Shown piece by piece: positions 39,501 through 52,000 of a stretch of 64,000 bases of DNA. The position numbers and the translations under genes are program-made. The notes beneath the pieces were generated by a model. The model made no database searches and was not told where the DNA came from. It saw nothing but the letters and a program-made list of their open reading frames with translations. Origin of the DNA: Dysidea avara. Lineage: Eukaryota > Porifera > Demospongiae > Dictyoceratida > Dysideidae. Within the stretch, counting starts at the first letter, position 1. Each line of letters starts with the position of its first letter. Location of the stretch: positions 1,507,445 through 1,571,444 of the forward strand of contig NC_089276.1 in assembly GCF_963678975.1 (NCBI RefSeq), written 5' to 3'.

Positions 39501-39937
39501 TGGGGCAATTCACCCCCTCCTGTGACTGCGTAGTATTTATTGTTCAGACAAACACGATCCATTACAGCTATTCCACTTGATGACATCACCCAATACTCAC
39601 TATCACATCAACTTGAAGGGTACCAACACTTGGGTCCACTGCACCATACACTACTGCTTCATGGCTTCCATGTTGTAGCACTTGCTCGCCCTCATCTGTT
39701 AGTGACCATGAGTTGAAGGAGCGTTGTTCACTTGTTATCACCTTCAAATAAATCACTTCAGTCACTCAGTATTAATGGATATTTCATTTATTGACTCACT
39801 TCTCCCAGAGATTCTATACTCTTAATGGCGCCAACCACAGTCTGGTGGTCCCGCCCCGTGTTAGTCGCGTACTCGTACGTATCCAACTGTCCTTGTTGAT
39901 CTATCACCTGCAAGATCTCTTCCAGCAAACTGGCCAT
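27532..39937 (-). CDS. FARSA: Phenylalanine--tRNA ligase alpha subunit
   Basis: Thirteen exons on the minus strand: 39937-39800, 39741-39601, 39267-39166, 37982-37867, 37546-37454, 37400-37272, 37009-36894, 36838-36754, 34793-34694, 32588-32420, 29905-29828, 29661-29547, 27637-27532. They give 495 residues (human about 508) with consistent phases throughout. The product is the catalytic subunit of the cytosolic alpha2-beta2 PheRS. Visible: N-terminal winged-helix DNA/tRNA-binding region; class II motif 1 region around [13 protein letters not shown] (exon 6); motif 2 [10 protein letters not shown] (349-358) and [10 protein letters not shown]; motif 3 WGLSLERPTM across the last junction. The exon 10 donor (GTTGGT) is weak but is the one that fits the frame. 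The last three exons lie in the duplicated block, and dead copies occur in units A, B and A'. Start chosen as the first ATG, 76 bp from the divergent GAK start. Confidence 0.93.
27782..27940. mobile_element. MITE with TA target duplication
   Basis: Inverted ends CCATATTTCCTTGGTTAAA and its near reverse complement, with TA on both sides (27780-27781 and 27941-27942), 159 bp. Resembles Tc1/mariner-type MITEs. Lies in FARSA intron 12. Confidence 0.65.
30408..30662. mobile_element. MITE with CAGTAC ends
   Basis: 255 bp with about 25-bp inverted ends (CAGTACTGCCCAGAG versus CAGTACCGCCCAGAG, then TAACGTTACA) and flanking TA. Present only in unit B', inside FARSA intron 10. The 83-codon ORF at 30439-30690 lies mostly within the element and is not called a gene. 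Confidence 0.75.
31534..31740 (+). other. Small ORF conserved at its start in four copies
   Basis: 68 codons, antisense within FARSA intron 10. The start and first 15 codons ([15 protein letters not shown]) are kept in copies at 5106, 13884 and 21178, but those close early. A Cys-x2-Cys pair and a short hydrophobic run are all that can be seen. Not recognised; possibly intron sequence only. Confidence 0.25.
32277..32375. repeat. CA/CGCA microsatellite
   Basis: Interrupted (CA)n and (GCAC)n array about 100 bp long in FARSA intron 10, just downstream of exon 10. The ORF through it is an artefact. Confidence 0.85.
32831..33024. mobile_element. MITE with CCGCC ends
   Basis: 194 bp with inverted ends CCGCCAAAATGCAA and TTGCATTTGGGCGG, each bordered by TA (32829-32830, 33025-33026). 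Lies in FARSA intron 9. Confidence 0.65.
33911..34229. mobile_element. Probable hAT-like MITE
   Basis: Imperfect inverted ends GGGCTAGAACGAAGGT and ACCTTTGTCCCAGCCC, about 320 bp, in FARSA intron 9. TAGGGCTGGGAC-type tips recall hAT elements. Exact ends and target duplication not resolved. Confidence 0.5.
38108..38923. mobile_element. DNA transposon with long GCGTAAGTGACC ends
   Basis: 816 bp. Left GCGTAAGTGACCTATTATCG and right CGATAATCGGTCACTTACGC are inverted copies, flanked by TA (38106-38107, 38924-38925). The motif ATTATCGAAC recurs near the left end, including once internally. No transposase ORF. Lies in FARSA intron 3. Confidence 0.75.
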
Positions 39938-40013
39938 GATTTAGCAGAAAACCACAATTAGTTATTGTGCGTATTTCGAAATACATTATTTATTTGTAGT
40001 AGGTTAAAACGTC
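39938..40013. promoter_or_regulatory. Bidirectional promoter between FARSA and GAK
   Basis: Only 76 bp separate the two start codons, so 5' UTRs and core promoters must overlap. There is no TATA box. A perfect 14-bp palindrome GTATTTCGAAATAC sits near the middle (39971-39984) and could bind a dimeric regulator; that is inference. Confidence 0.7.
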
Positions 40014-43000
40014 ATGTCTGAGTTTTTTCGGTCAGCGTTAGGATATTTTAGCGGTACTTCGGGAGAAGAAAGCGAGTTCGTTGGACAAACAGTCGATTTA
40101 GGTAGTGGAAATAAACTAAAGATCAAGAAAGTTATCGCGGAAGGTTAGTATCAGTGGGCGTTAATTAGAAATAGTTCTGTTTTGGCTGAAAATGAACAAT
40201 AAACCAGTAGTGAAGTGGTGTATTGATTGTGATTAGTTGACTGTTCTAAGTGTTTACACATCACTTTTTTTGTAGATTTCCCAACAAAAGTTGTGTTGGA
40301 CCAGTGGGTGTTTCAGGACGTGCCTTTATTGTGTAATGCGTTGTGTAAAGGCAACTTGTGTTAAAATATTTGGTATTTAAAACTACTACGTGTATGTAAT
40401 GTAACATTTGTGTTGAATGTATGTTTCAGGACACTGCTGAAAAGCAGACTGAAGCAGTGTCCCTCAAAAAATACATAAAAACTGCCGTTACCAGTCACCA
40501 TTGTGTGAACATCAATCTTCTCAGTTTGATTTGGATATGATGTTTGTTTCACTCTTCAGTCTTTGGCCAATCTTTTGCAAGTGGCTGGTTGTTATTATAT
40601 TGTTTTAATGTGTTGACTTGGTTTAAACAAATGATCATCTATTGTCATTGTCTTATTGTTCAACCTTCTGGTCTTTATTCAGTCATTAACATGATATCAC
40701 TGACAATATCAATCAAATTAGCAACTATGAATTGTGGTACTCTCTCAACCGTGAAGTTCTTATGGCCAACCATTGTTTGTATGCATGTAGTTTGGTATAC
40801 GATATAAACCTGTCTTAGCCACCAGAAGGTCACCTTTTAAAAACTGCCAAATAGAAAATAGATTTCCCAAGTGCTGTAAATAGTCCACTTGTCTAACATA
40901 GCCTCCTGCTTGTTAAGGGAAAAAATTCATGGCCTGCCAGTTTTAGACATCCAGATACCATTGTCATTTAGAGAGAGAAAAATAGCTGATATTTCTTGTC
41001 CATTTTCTTTTATAAATTTTCTGGTATCGGTACATAATTTGATGTGCTATTAATGGTTGGGTGAAAATCTGTTTGTGTAGCGAGATATGTGGGTCTAGAA
41101 TACTTATTGCAACTTTTACCAGTAAAATACAAATGCAGACTTTGTTGAAAAGAATTTAAATATTGTTTTTAATGTCAGTTTCATACAAATCAGTGTAACA
41201 CAATAATTTGTAATGATGAATAGCCACATTCATACAATATTGCGAATAAAACTTCATCTGTCGTTCTGCCCTACTGTGGAATTAATTTGCCTTTTATCTG
41301 CTCTTCATTACATCCAGGTCAATTATTAATCAAGGTTTTGTTTAGGGAAATTTAATTCTCTTGGCCCGACTATATTTGTATCAATCAGACCTGCCCTAGT
41401 ACCCCCCCATGTGCTGAATTAGTATGTCTATTGTGACATGTGGTGCGTTTGACATGTTACAGTGTGTACCATTAAATTTTATGTGTATGTACCAGTACTA
41501 GTCAAATATAGTATGCTGTAATACTGTCTTACCCTTATAAGTGTTGTGTGTCATTGTGTGTATACTAGTATTTTAAAAAATTGCTAATTTAAAAATGAAT
41601 CAAGAAAGAGTAGTGAAACAAGAGATGAATGATGGTATTACAGTATAGCTCAGGGGAAAGTCCCTACTTTGGCATTGAGCAAAATTATAGCTAATTTGCC
41701 ATAGTAGGGACTTTCCCATCGAACTATATATGCTGTAATACCATCATTAATCTCTTGTTTCACTACTTTTTCTTGATTGCATAGACCCCTACTTCATTTT
41801 TAAATTAACAATTTTTTTAAATACTAGTTTTTTTTAATTGTAGCACAGCTAGTTACAGTGTAACTTGTGACTGTTCTATTAGCTTATTAAACTACGTACT
41901 GTGCCAAAATTGGAAGTACATAGGCCCGTAGTAGCGTGCATAGCTTACCTTTGATCATAGTAGCAGTGGTGCTCAGATTTATGACCTGCCTCAGTACGAT
42001 GGTCTATGTTCTATCCCCCCCCCCCAGGTCAGAAGTTGTTCGAACGAATAGGCCCTTTCAGTTGTCTGGAGCTTAGTCTCGACTAACAGGATGAAGTAAT
42101 ACAATTTCCACTCGTGTACTATTCAATCACTCGCTGATCTCGCCATCCGACACTGAGTGGCCAAGTCAGTGTGTTCAGAGGAACAAGCTGTCGAGTATTG
42201 GTCCATCTCAAATCTTTTCATTGATTGCAGTCCAGGCATTGGTAAAAGTTGGAGTGACAACTCAGTGGCCTTAATGTTTCACGTGCAACACTTGAAATTA
42301 TAAGCGAAATTATAAGCGCCCCGCTCTTTCAGCTGCATAAGCGCTTTCTGAAATAATTTTGTGGTGTCTACAGAAAAGTGTTGATACCAAAAATTAATGC
42401 CTCGGTATGGTTTCGATGCTTGACAACCAATCTGATTGAAGATAAAAGGAAGGAAAGGCGCACAGGGCGTACACCCGTCTGAACCCCAAAAGGCACATCC
42501 CACTGGTGAGTTTGTTGTTGTGACGTAAAATGGTGACCGTGCGCTGCTTTGTTTTGGCTCTAGGCTTGCAACTGTGGTCAGTGAGTGAGAGACGAAATTT
42601 CAAGTTTTGGAGATTTTTTAAAAATTTTATATCCGGTCATCAGTGTTTTCTTGTTTTTAATGGACTAATGTTATTCTGTAAAGGTGATTTTTGTGGCATA
42701 AGATGTCTCTAGGATGGTTTTTGAAGGCGACATTTTAGACAGCTCGCGTCATTTTCAGGGGATCCCTACTTAAACAGTACTACCGTACTGTTTGATACTG
42801 TTGAGTGTGTAGAATGACTTCAATTTTCTGTACAATTGTCGGTTTACGATACATGTAATGTTTGACTTGATAAATCATGGTGAATATTTTACAGTATAAA
42901 ATGGCTATATCATGTCAGATGTATAGTTACTGGATGATATAGTTCTGAAAGTTGTTGTAGCACTAACACTGGAGAATAGCACAATCTGCTTGGGACTTGC

Positions 43001-46000
43001 ATGAATATTAAGACAAGTTTTTTACATGTACATGTCTGTTTGGTTGTCAGTACATTACCACTCTGCTAATTCCATGTATTACGAGTGCTTGTGTTACATT
43101 GTGTGTTGTGTGTCATGTCTACAGGTGGGTATGGATTTGTGTTCATTGCACAAGATGTTCGTACTAGCAAGTTGTATGCTCTGAAGGTGAGCCAGGCCAG
43201 TAGTAGTGTGTTGTATGTACTAGTGTGTAGTAATGGATGATTTTAACAAAAATATAATCACCATCAATATACATGTTCATTTGGAAGGTTAAACATTGTA
43301 CCCTTCCAACTATAGCAGCATATATGTGGCACTACTAGCTATGTGCAACTACTGTATTTCAGTTGTAGGTATGTGTACTATACATGCATGTACATAATTC
43401 AGTGTTGATAGTTTTATTATGTCTCCGATGTGACGTATATATACTGTGATATATTCCTTTAGCGACAGGTCGTTGTCAAGGAGCAAATTGAGCTGGTGAA
43501 GAAGGAGATCTCATTTCTTGTATCCTTGAAGACCACATCACATTATAATGGCTGCCTAGTAACCTTGTTGTCCTTAACAACACGTTGTTGCTATAGAAAA
43601 TATTATCAGGACATAATAATATTATTCAGTTTGTGGCAGCTGCTGGTGTGCCTGCCAGCAAGACGTCTCATGGTAGTGCTGAATTCCTTATCCAAACTGA
43701 GCTCTGTACAGGTAAGATTGTGATCCCTCAATGGAACTATACGGTAAATGTTCTGTCTAAAATTTAACTCATACTACATGCACAATGTTCCTGATAAACT
43801 TGTGGACACTGATGACAAGGACATACGTTCATACAACACAGCATTAATGCACACCTTACTCTAATAGAATGTACACAAGTTCTTCCAATACACAAGACAC
43901 TGTCATATGGGGAAAAGCACACATGGCTAAATTTACCATGGCTAAAAGTTCTCAGAAACTTTTCCTGACCGCATTCCCAATACAAACAAGGGTGAGGTTA
44001 AAATTTTTGTAATTATAGAAAAATTGTTGAGTACTGAGTAATTTGTTATCATGCATGAAGCAATCTTCAATACGAAATGAAGAGTGTATCATTACTTCAG
44101 CTACAGTTACACCAACCTCGTCACTTTTCACCAGCATTAAACCAGGTCTGCAGCCCAGCCTCTTTTGTGAGCCACACCCACTTATCGGGATATGTTGCTG
44201 TCTGCAGGCTCCCGTGGAGCCATGCCCACTAATTGATTTTTATTGTACCTAGTCTTTCACAACAATATCCCAAGTGTTACGAGTACAAGGGAGCTGGAGT
44301 ATTTCACCTTGAATCGGTGTCCACTGGGAAGCCTTGAGTCAGAATTCGCCTCTTCCTCCAGTATATAGCTAACGTCACCAAATGTCATGTTTTGCTCTTC
44401 GCATCCACACATGATGAAACTGTAAACCGAAGCTACAAAAAATTAGGACCATGTGTTATGAAGGTTTTCATGTACAGTTTGTACCTTTTTATCTATTACT
44501 TTGTTTGCTACACAGGAGGGCAACTATTAGAAGTGGTGACTAATAACCACCTCACTCCACGTCAAGTGCTGCGTGTCTTCTATGAGACATGCTCGGCAGT
44601 AGCTCACATGCACAATCAAATTCCACCAATCATTCATCGTGATTTGAAAGTAAGTGTGTACATGTTGAAGCCACCACCTTAATTACTCTCCCCAGATTAT
44701 GGTCACACTCTTAAATTTAAGCCATTCCTACATGTGGGTTACACCCCAGATACATACAAGCTATACCATAGTTTTAGTAACCATCTATTGAGGTATTGAA
44801 TAAGCTCCCCTATCAAATCTCTGTATGGATCATATACTAAAACTTAGTGTATCCACAAAATTCCATTCTATTGCATCCAAACTTCAAATAGTTTGTTTGT
44901 CCTGTAAACTATCTTAATCTGTTACTATAATCTACTGTTTATAGGTGGAGAATCTATTGCTCAGTGCTAAGGGAGAAATTAAGTTGTGTGACTTTGGTAG
45001 TGCCACAATCAGCCGAGTACAACCTGATGATAACTGGACCCAGTCTCAGAGAGGGCTCGTTGAGGAGGAGGTAATTCTTATGTATTGGTGCACAGTGTGC
45101 CACAGAACACCTGTGTCACAAAGGTGTTTAGATAATGAACTTGTTCAGGTAATGAAGTCCATTCAACAGGTCTAATAAAACATACTTTTCTCCAAGAGGA
45201 ATGAAACAAACTAGTCTAATAGAATGGTCACTGTATGATTGGGTAATTTTGGTAATTGAGATCCTACTCTACACACAAGCACTGAATGTATTATCTTTAT
45301 GAGTAGTACCAGCTCATATGTACATGTCCCCCAATACTGTAGTAGGTTTTGTGTGTGAGATTAAATGTTTTGTGAAGCAGCTGAATGTAACCTACAGCAG
45401 TAATTTTGTGATAGTGAAATGAGAGTATTAGATAGCTAGTTGCCTAGCAGAAATTGTTGGTAGCATACACACGCTGTACATAGCTTCAGTAAGTTTAGGC
45501 CTCATACATAGCACAGGCTAGATAATAGCAGTTAACTATAGAATATAGTGTGAATACTTATCTGTGTAATGTTACTTCTAGCTCCAACGTAACACCACAC
45601 CAATGTACCGTGCTCCTGAGATGGTAGACCTCTATAACAACTATCCCATCGATGAGAGAACAGATATTTGGGTTAGTCCATCCCTGCTACTAAAGTAGGA
45701 GCCTTTTTATTCCCTCATACAGGCTCTAGGATGTCTCCTATACAAGCTATGCTATACTATCCATCCATTTGAGGATGCCTCCAAACTGAGTATCATCAAT
45801 GCTAACTACAAGATTCCTGAGGATGATGTGTCATATTCTATATTTCACTCATTGATTCGTATGTGTGTCTGTCAGTGTGTGTGTATGTCCCTTGATTAGT
45901 GTGTCCTAGATGTAAGCCGCGGCACCATCCCAGAGCCTATGTCCTAGATATTAGCGATGTCCAGTCTAGTGTATAGCCACAGTACATATGCCCACAGTGT

Positions 46001-49000
46001 TTATGAGACACTGTGTATACGATATTGTTGTTTGTCTTAAGACACAAACTGCATGTGAAAGACCCTATTTTGTTTATAGGTCTGAACTATTAAGGGCTTT
46101 TTGCTATGATCATTAGGCCTAAATATTTTGGAGAAATTTTTTCAATGGCTTCAAGGTTTTGGGGGTAGCAGCGAAAATTTTATCATTAAAACATCAGACT
46201 TCCATATATAGTCTAATACGTTTTGGGATTGTTCACAGAGTGAAAATTTTAAATTTATTAACCTCAAAAATATTGTCCCTTGAAATGTTTAGGCAATACG
46301 GTACCTTCTTGTTGCTGGTATTAGTGGTGCTTGCGGTTAGATTGTGTCTTACATTTAGGTGCCTGTCTGGTGGTGGACCCATGCAAACGCCCACCAGTTA
46401 ATGAGATAATTGCCCACCTGTATTCTGTTGCCCAGCAACTGGGTGAAGACCTAAGCTCTGAACCAGTAAGTAACGTAGTGTTGTCATGACAACATGACTG
46501 TGATATAGTCAATAATGGCAGTTATAATGTGGTGGTATTTCAACACATCTTCATGTATTTGTATATATATTGAACGCTCACATAAATTGTTCATAAATGT
46601 TTTCGGGCTACATATATGGCTGGCATAGGTGTAAGGTTTTTGCTAGATGTTATCTCTTGTGTTATTGACTGGTATACTGTGTTACCTGCAGACCGATCCC
46701 TTACCATTGTCAGTTCCACATGGTGAAGGGGAGTGGCTGGAGCATACTGCACAGCAGGCACACAAACTATTTGGCATGGTGAAGGGTGGAGCTGAACACT
46801 TGTTCAAGAACATCAAGGACACGTCCAGCAAAGTGATGCATACTGTAGCTGGGTTAGTACATCTGTTCATTTGTTTGTCTGTGCATTTGTGACTTTTCTG
46901 TCTGCTCATCCTTTTATCTGTCCATCCTTTTGTTTGTCTGTCCTCCTTTTTGTTTTTACATATTGTCTGTTTCTCCATCCATCTCTTTGTCTTTTACCCA
47001 AGTGAAGTTTTACATACTTTAATCATACTTGTGCTTCAAAAAAGGCTAAGAAGTAGTGTTTTAGTGTTTTACATTATCGCAATACATGTTACAAATTGCT
47101 GAATGTAAGTTGTAAGTCTGTTCAATTAGAGTATTTTGTATACTGAAGAATGTGTGCAATTTTTCTCTGTAGAAAACGCACAGTACTAGACATCAGCTAT
47201 ATCACCTCTAGAATATTAGGTTAGTCTGTAATGTATGATATATCTATAATTATTGGTTGGAACCTATTTCACAGTGATGTCACTACCGTCAGAGGATCCA
47301 TTACAAGGTCACAATCTTGATGAGGTCAGAGCATTCCTGGATACAAGACACCCCGAGCAATACCTGGTGTTCAACTTGTCAGACCAGTCCTACGATGCCA
47401 GCAGACTACACAATCAGGTTTAACCAGTGGCATTTGTGATTATGGCTTTAGTTTTGTATTTGTGTTCTGCCACAGGTGGCTGATTTTGATTGGCCAGCAA
47501 AGCGTATGCTGGACCTTGAGAAGTTGATTGACTTATGTACCAGTATAGACTCCTGGTTGAGAGCTGATATCAATAATGTTATTGTGGTGCATTGCTCGGT
47601 GAGTAAAATGTATTGGTATATCTGTATATGTGATCTAATTCAAGAAAACCATCAATCTACACACAATAGTACTTTTGTAATAAAATGCATTTAAAAACAA
47701 TGGGTAAAAAGTGCAAGCCCCAGAAAAAAATATGCAAGTTTATATTGCCTTGCTGGTCAGTGAATTGACACTCCAGTGGATAATGGGCATCATCATGTTC
47801 CCCTATTCTTAGGGAGTTCAAAAATCCTTGTTTCATCTTCATACACAGGTGGGTTTCTGAGTTACAGACATTTGTTTACGTTGCAGTGATGAAAGAATTT
47901 ATGACGATCTTTCTCCAATGAATTTGCCTTCCTTCCGGATCACAGAAGAATACCTTTGGCAAAAGCTATACCTTGGTGGATTCACGAAACAAAGATTCAA
48001 CTCCATACGCCATTGTGTCAGGAAGTTATGGTGGTTTATGTAAGCGCCTGTAGATTATTTTCTCGATGTCTTCTGTACATATTGATTTATTCACTTGTCT
48101 GGCTGTCTACTGCTGTATTTCCCACATTACTTAACTTCTGAAGCTGAAACTTAGCCAATCCATTCCTCTGTCCTTGTAGACAACAAAGAACCAATAAAAC
48201 AAATTTTGATAAATGTGCGTATATCGACGGTTTTCTAAAATTAGGTCACATATGGAGTGTTATAACAAAGTTCCATATGTGTATAGTAACAACATAAGTG
48301 ATGTTTGTTGATAAACAATATACATATAGAACATCACTTACTCTAATAGAACATTCATTTTATCACATGTAATCAAGTTAGCTGTACAACTCTACCATAA
48401 TAGTAGGGACAAAAATTTTCCTGAGTGATGACAACTTCATGAATACGTAATTGTGACTGGCTGAGCAAAAAACTGGTCGTTTTCACAGATTCCTCAAATT
48501 CCATCTTCTTGCTTCTCTGTTATCTGTACTAACAAATAAGTGGACAGCCAAAGTTTCAGCCTGTTATGATGAATAATCTTGGAGTTATAGCACTAGACAG
48601 TTGGAACAGCAATAAATTTTATTTGTACAGCAACAATACACAAACAAAATATAGGCGCTTGTTTAATCAATCAATATCTCACGAATGAAACAAACTACAA
48701 AAGGCGGGACCTGCTCACCATGAACTACCAAATCCATCAAGGTATAGTGTTTTGCTTGTACTCCTTTGTGTGGACAATGAAGAATGCTGTTCCAACAAAG
48801 AAATGATCGTGGTAAACTGTATTTCTAGTGTATTGTAAATAAGCACCCATAACTCTCTTAGTCATGGTTAGGCTGGGTGCCATGTTTGCGAAAGAGACTA
48901 TCTCACAAGGGTCGGAATAATTGAATGTGTACAGAAAGTGAGTGTACACAAGGCAGTGGTGCAAATTGTCCATGGTCATGTGTGCTGGTGACAACAGATA

Positions 49001-52000
49001 TGGGCGTGGTTCCTGAGGATCATGCAGTTGTGAACCCTGCATGAGGGCCAAGACTTAAGTAGGTAAGGGGAACTGTAGGCGTGATTCACCGTAGCCAGTT
49101 CAATTACTCTAATAGAACATACACTAATGATGAAATACTCTAATAGAACAGTCACTTTAGTGTTCAGATACTGAGGTGTAGAAGATGTACTGTATGTATT
49201 TCCAGCATGTCACTATGTGCTAAAATTTCCCCTGCAAAGCACACTATGGTTATAATAATGACATCATGAATGATTACATCACTAATCACATGTTTATAGG
49301 ATGGACGATTGTTGTCAGCCACAACAGTTGTAGCATACCTTGTTTTCATTGGATTATTTGCTGCTCCTCTCACTGGCTACAAGTTGTTCAACCTCAAACG
49401 TAACCCATCAGATGCCAGCAGTGGTCGTCATAGCATCATCCATCCTCCAGCATCACACCTCCGGTGAGCCGACATGATGTCACATGTTGTAATAATCACT
49501 GTTGCTATAGTTATGTCCAGTGTATCTCTGAGATGGTACGTGAAGATGATGGTTGCTATGGTAATGGTGTTAAACCACACCCCCATCCACTCACGGTATA
49601 TTCCATCAGATTGACCACAGTCCCAGTATTCAATATGCACAGGTTAGTAATAGAGGGTGGTAGGGAGTGAACCTTATCATTACTGGTTTGTATTCCATCA
49701 GGACTGGGTGTAAACCATTTATAGAAGTGTTCCAGAATGAAAAGAGAGTCTTTACCTCAATTGGACATGAAGAAATGGACAAGTTACAGTAAGGACAATT
49801 GGGATAGACACAAGTAGTATGTACATGATGTGGTTTCAAACAAGGAATAACCAAACTTAAAGTGAGGGGGCTAAGAAGGGTGGTGGATTGTTGACATAAT
49901 TTATACAAATGTTTAGCATGCAGAACATGCTAGGAGGTATGGTGGCATGCTCATTAACCTTCTGAGATAGGATTTGGTATCAATCCTGACTGAATTTGAT
50001 ATCTGAATGCTTTGTTGAAGTACATGACTGCTCTATTAGGGTATATCGACTAACAATGCAAAACTTAACCGCTAGGGTCATTGTAGTCCATGTAGCTATT
50101 AGCATTAGTGCCATCACCTTGCTTGACTATTACAACCAGCCTTCAGTTTGCTAGAGACCCCACCTATCTCTTCCTGCAGGAGTTACACAGCTGAAGATGG
50201 GGAGGTCATTATTCCCATTGGAGTTAGTGTGTGTGGCAATACTGTAGTTGTGGTACATCACATCAGAGCCATTCCCATTGTGAAGATGTCTGGAAGGGTG
50301 AGCATTAAATAGTATGCATTGTTATCACCATGGTGACTACTATACAGGGTATGTCTGCTGTACGTATGTTCCAGTTTCAGTTTCACACTGGAGTGGTGAA
50401 ATCTGATTGGACAGAAGTGATGTTTAGTAGGTAATGAGTTGATGTCATTAAATATTGTGATTGATGGTGTGCATTAATAGGAGTGATCTTGATGGTAGTG
50501 CAATATTAAACGAGAGCAAGTTCCCTTCTCCGTTTAAGGTCATAATGAGTGTTGGTGTTGATGTGTCACGACAGGGACTGTCAGCCGACAGGTGTGCATC
50601 ATGGGAGAACCTGCCACACCCACAGGACACACCCCTCACTTGTTTTACATCATCAGAAGAGCAGCAGTCCATCTTGAGAGAGTTTGGTGAGTTGTTTGTT
50701 GTTGCATGTGTGTGTGTTTGTGTGCATGCATTCATAGTATATCTTCCTTCAAATTATATATATTTTCATCCATAGCTGAGTTTGACAGCAGGGCTACATA
50801 CCATCACAAACAGAAACTACAACAACAACAGTCACAGTCACGTAGTAGACTTCACTCTCCACCTTCTTCATCAGCTCAGCAATCTTCAACATCACATAGC
50901 AATGACCATCATCCCTTCACTGAGCCAATGACAACTGCCTACATCCCTTATCATGATCATGATGAAATATCTCCCTCTTCAAGTGATGATGATAGTGACA
51001 GTGATGCTAATGTATTATCCACTGATAATCCTGGTAACTCACAACAAGCACAATTTGGTACACTACTCAACCTAGATAGTCCTCCTGCTAGCACTACCAC
51101 TACTACTGCTGTGAACAATACTACTAGAGGCCCTCAGCCTGGTGATGATTTAGCTGCAGTGTTTAGTAATCCTTTGGTTAATGTTAAGACTGCTAACTTG
51201 TTAGATGTGTCAATTGATGACCCAACTGGCAGTAATAGCAGTAATCACTCTGTGTCAGCCCCTCCGTCACGGATGGGACTTGCTACATCATCTAGCATTG
51301 AAGACCTCCTCTTTGGTAGGGAGGAGAAAAAGACAACACCTCTGTCCCCTCTACAAAAACCACTATCAGCAAGCAGTGGTAATCTAATGCGAGGTTGGGG
51401 CAGTAATGACACTAATCCTGTACAGCAGCCCCAGAATCCAACAATCTTCACAGAGCCAACAGTAATTGGTAATATGGGGGCACAATTTGGAGCTAACACT
51501 TCTATGAAGGGAGCCGCACAGTTTAATAATCATGCAATGGGCAAGTCAATGTCTCAAGGTGCTAACTTTACCAGCACTGCCAATAAGAACAATGACATGT
51601 TTGCTCAGTTTGTCACACAACAGGCAGGCAGTATGTCATCTTCACAGAACAGTACTCCTGGTACCAGTCCATGGCCTGGAACTAGTCCCCACCCAGGGGG
51701 AAGTCCCTATCAAGGGGCCAGTCCCAGATCTGGGGGAAGTCCTGTGCCACCAGCAAATAATATGTATTGGCCCAGTAGTGGATATCAGTCACAAATGGGT
51801 AGCCATCTTTCCCAGCAGAACAAAACCAGACACCACACGGCACCTACAACCAGTGGTACTCCTGCAGGAGGTGGTTTGAAGAAGCCAGCTACTAAACCAC
51901 AGCCTGCTACAGGATATAGTAGTGTGATAGGGAACAGAGATGAACGTGGAGTTAGGAGATCTTTAAATCCTACTGGTTAGTGATTGGTGTAAATATACCT

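Noticed and set aside
51532-51879. 115-codon ORF in another frame of GAK exon 20
   Set aside because: Overlaps the long GAK exon, which is open for 400 codons and joins correctly on both sides.
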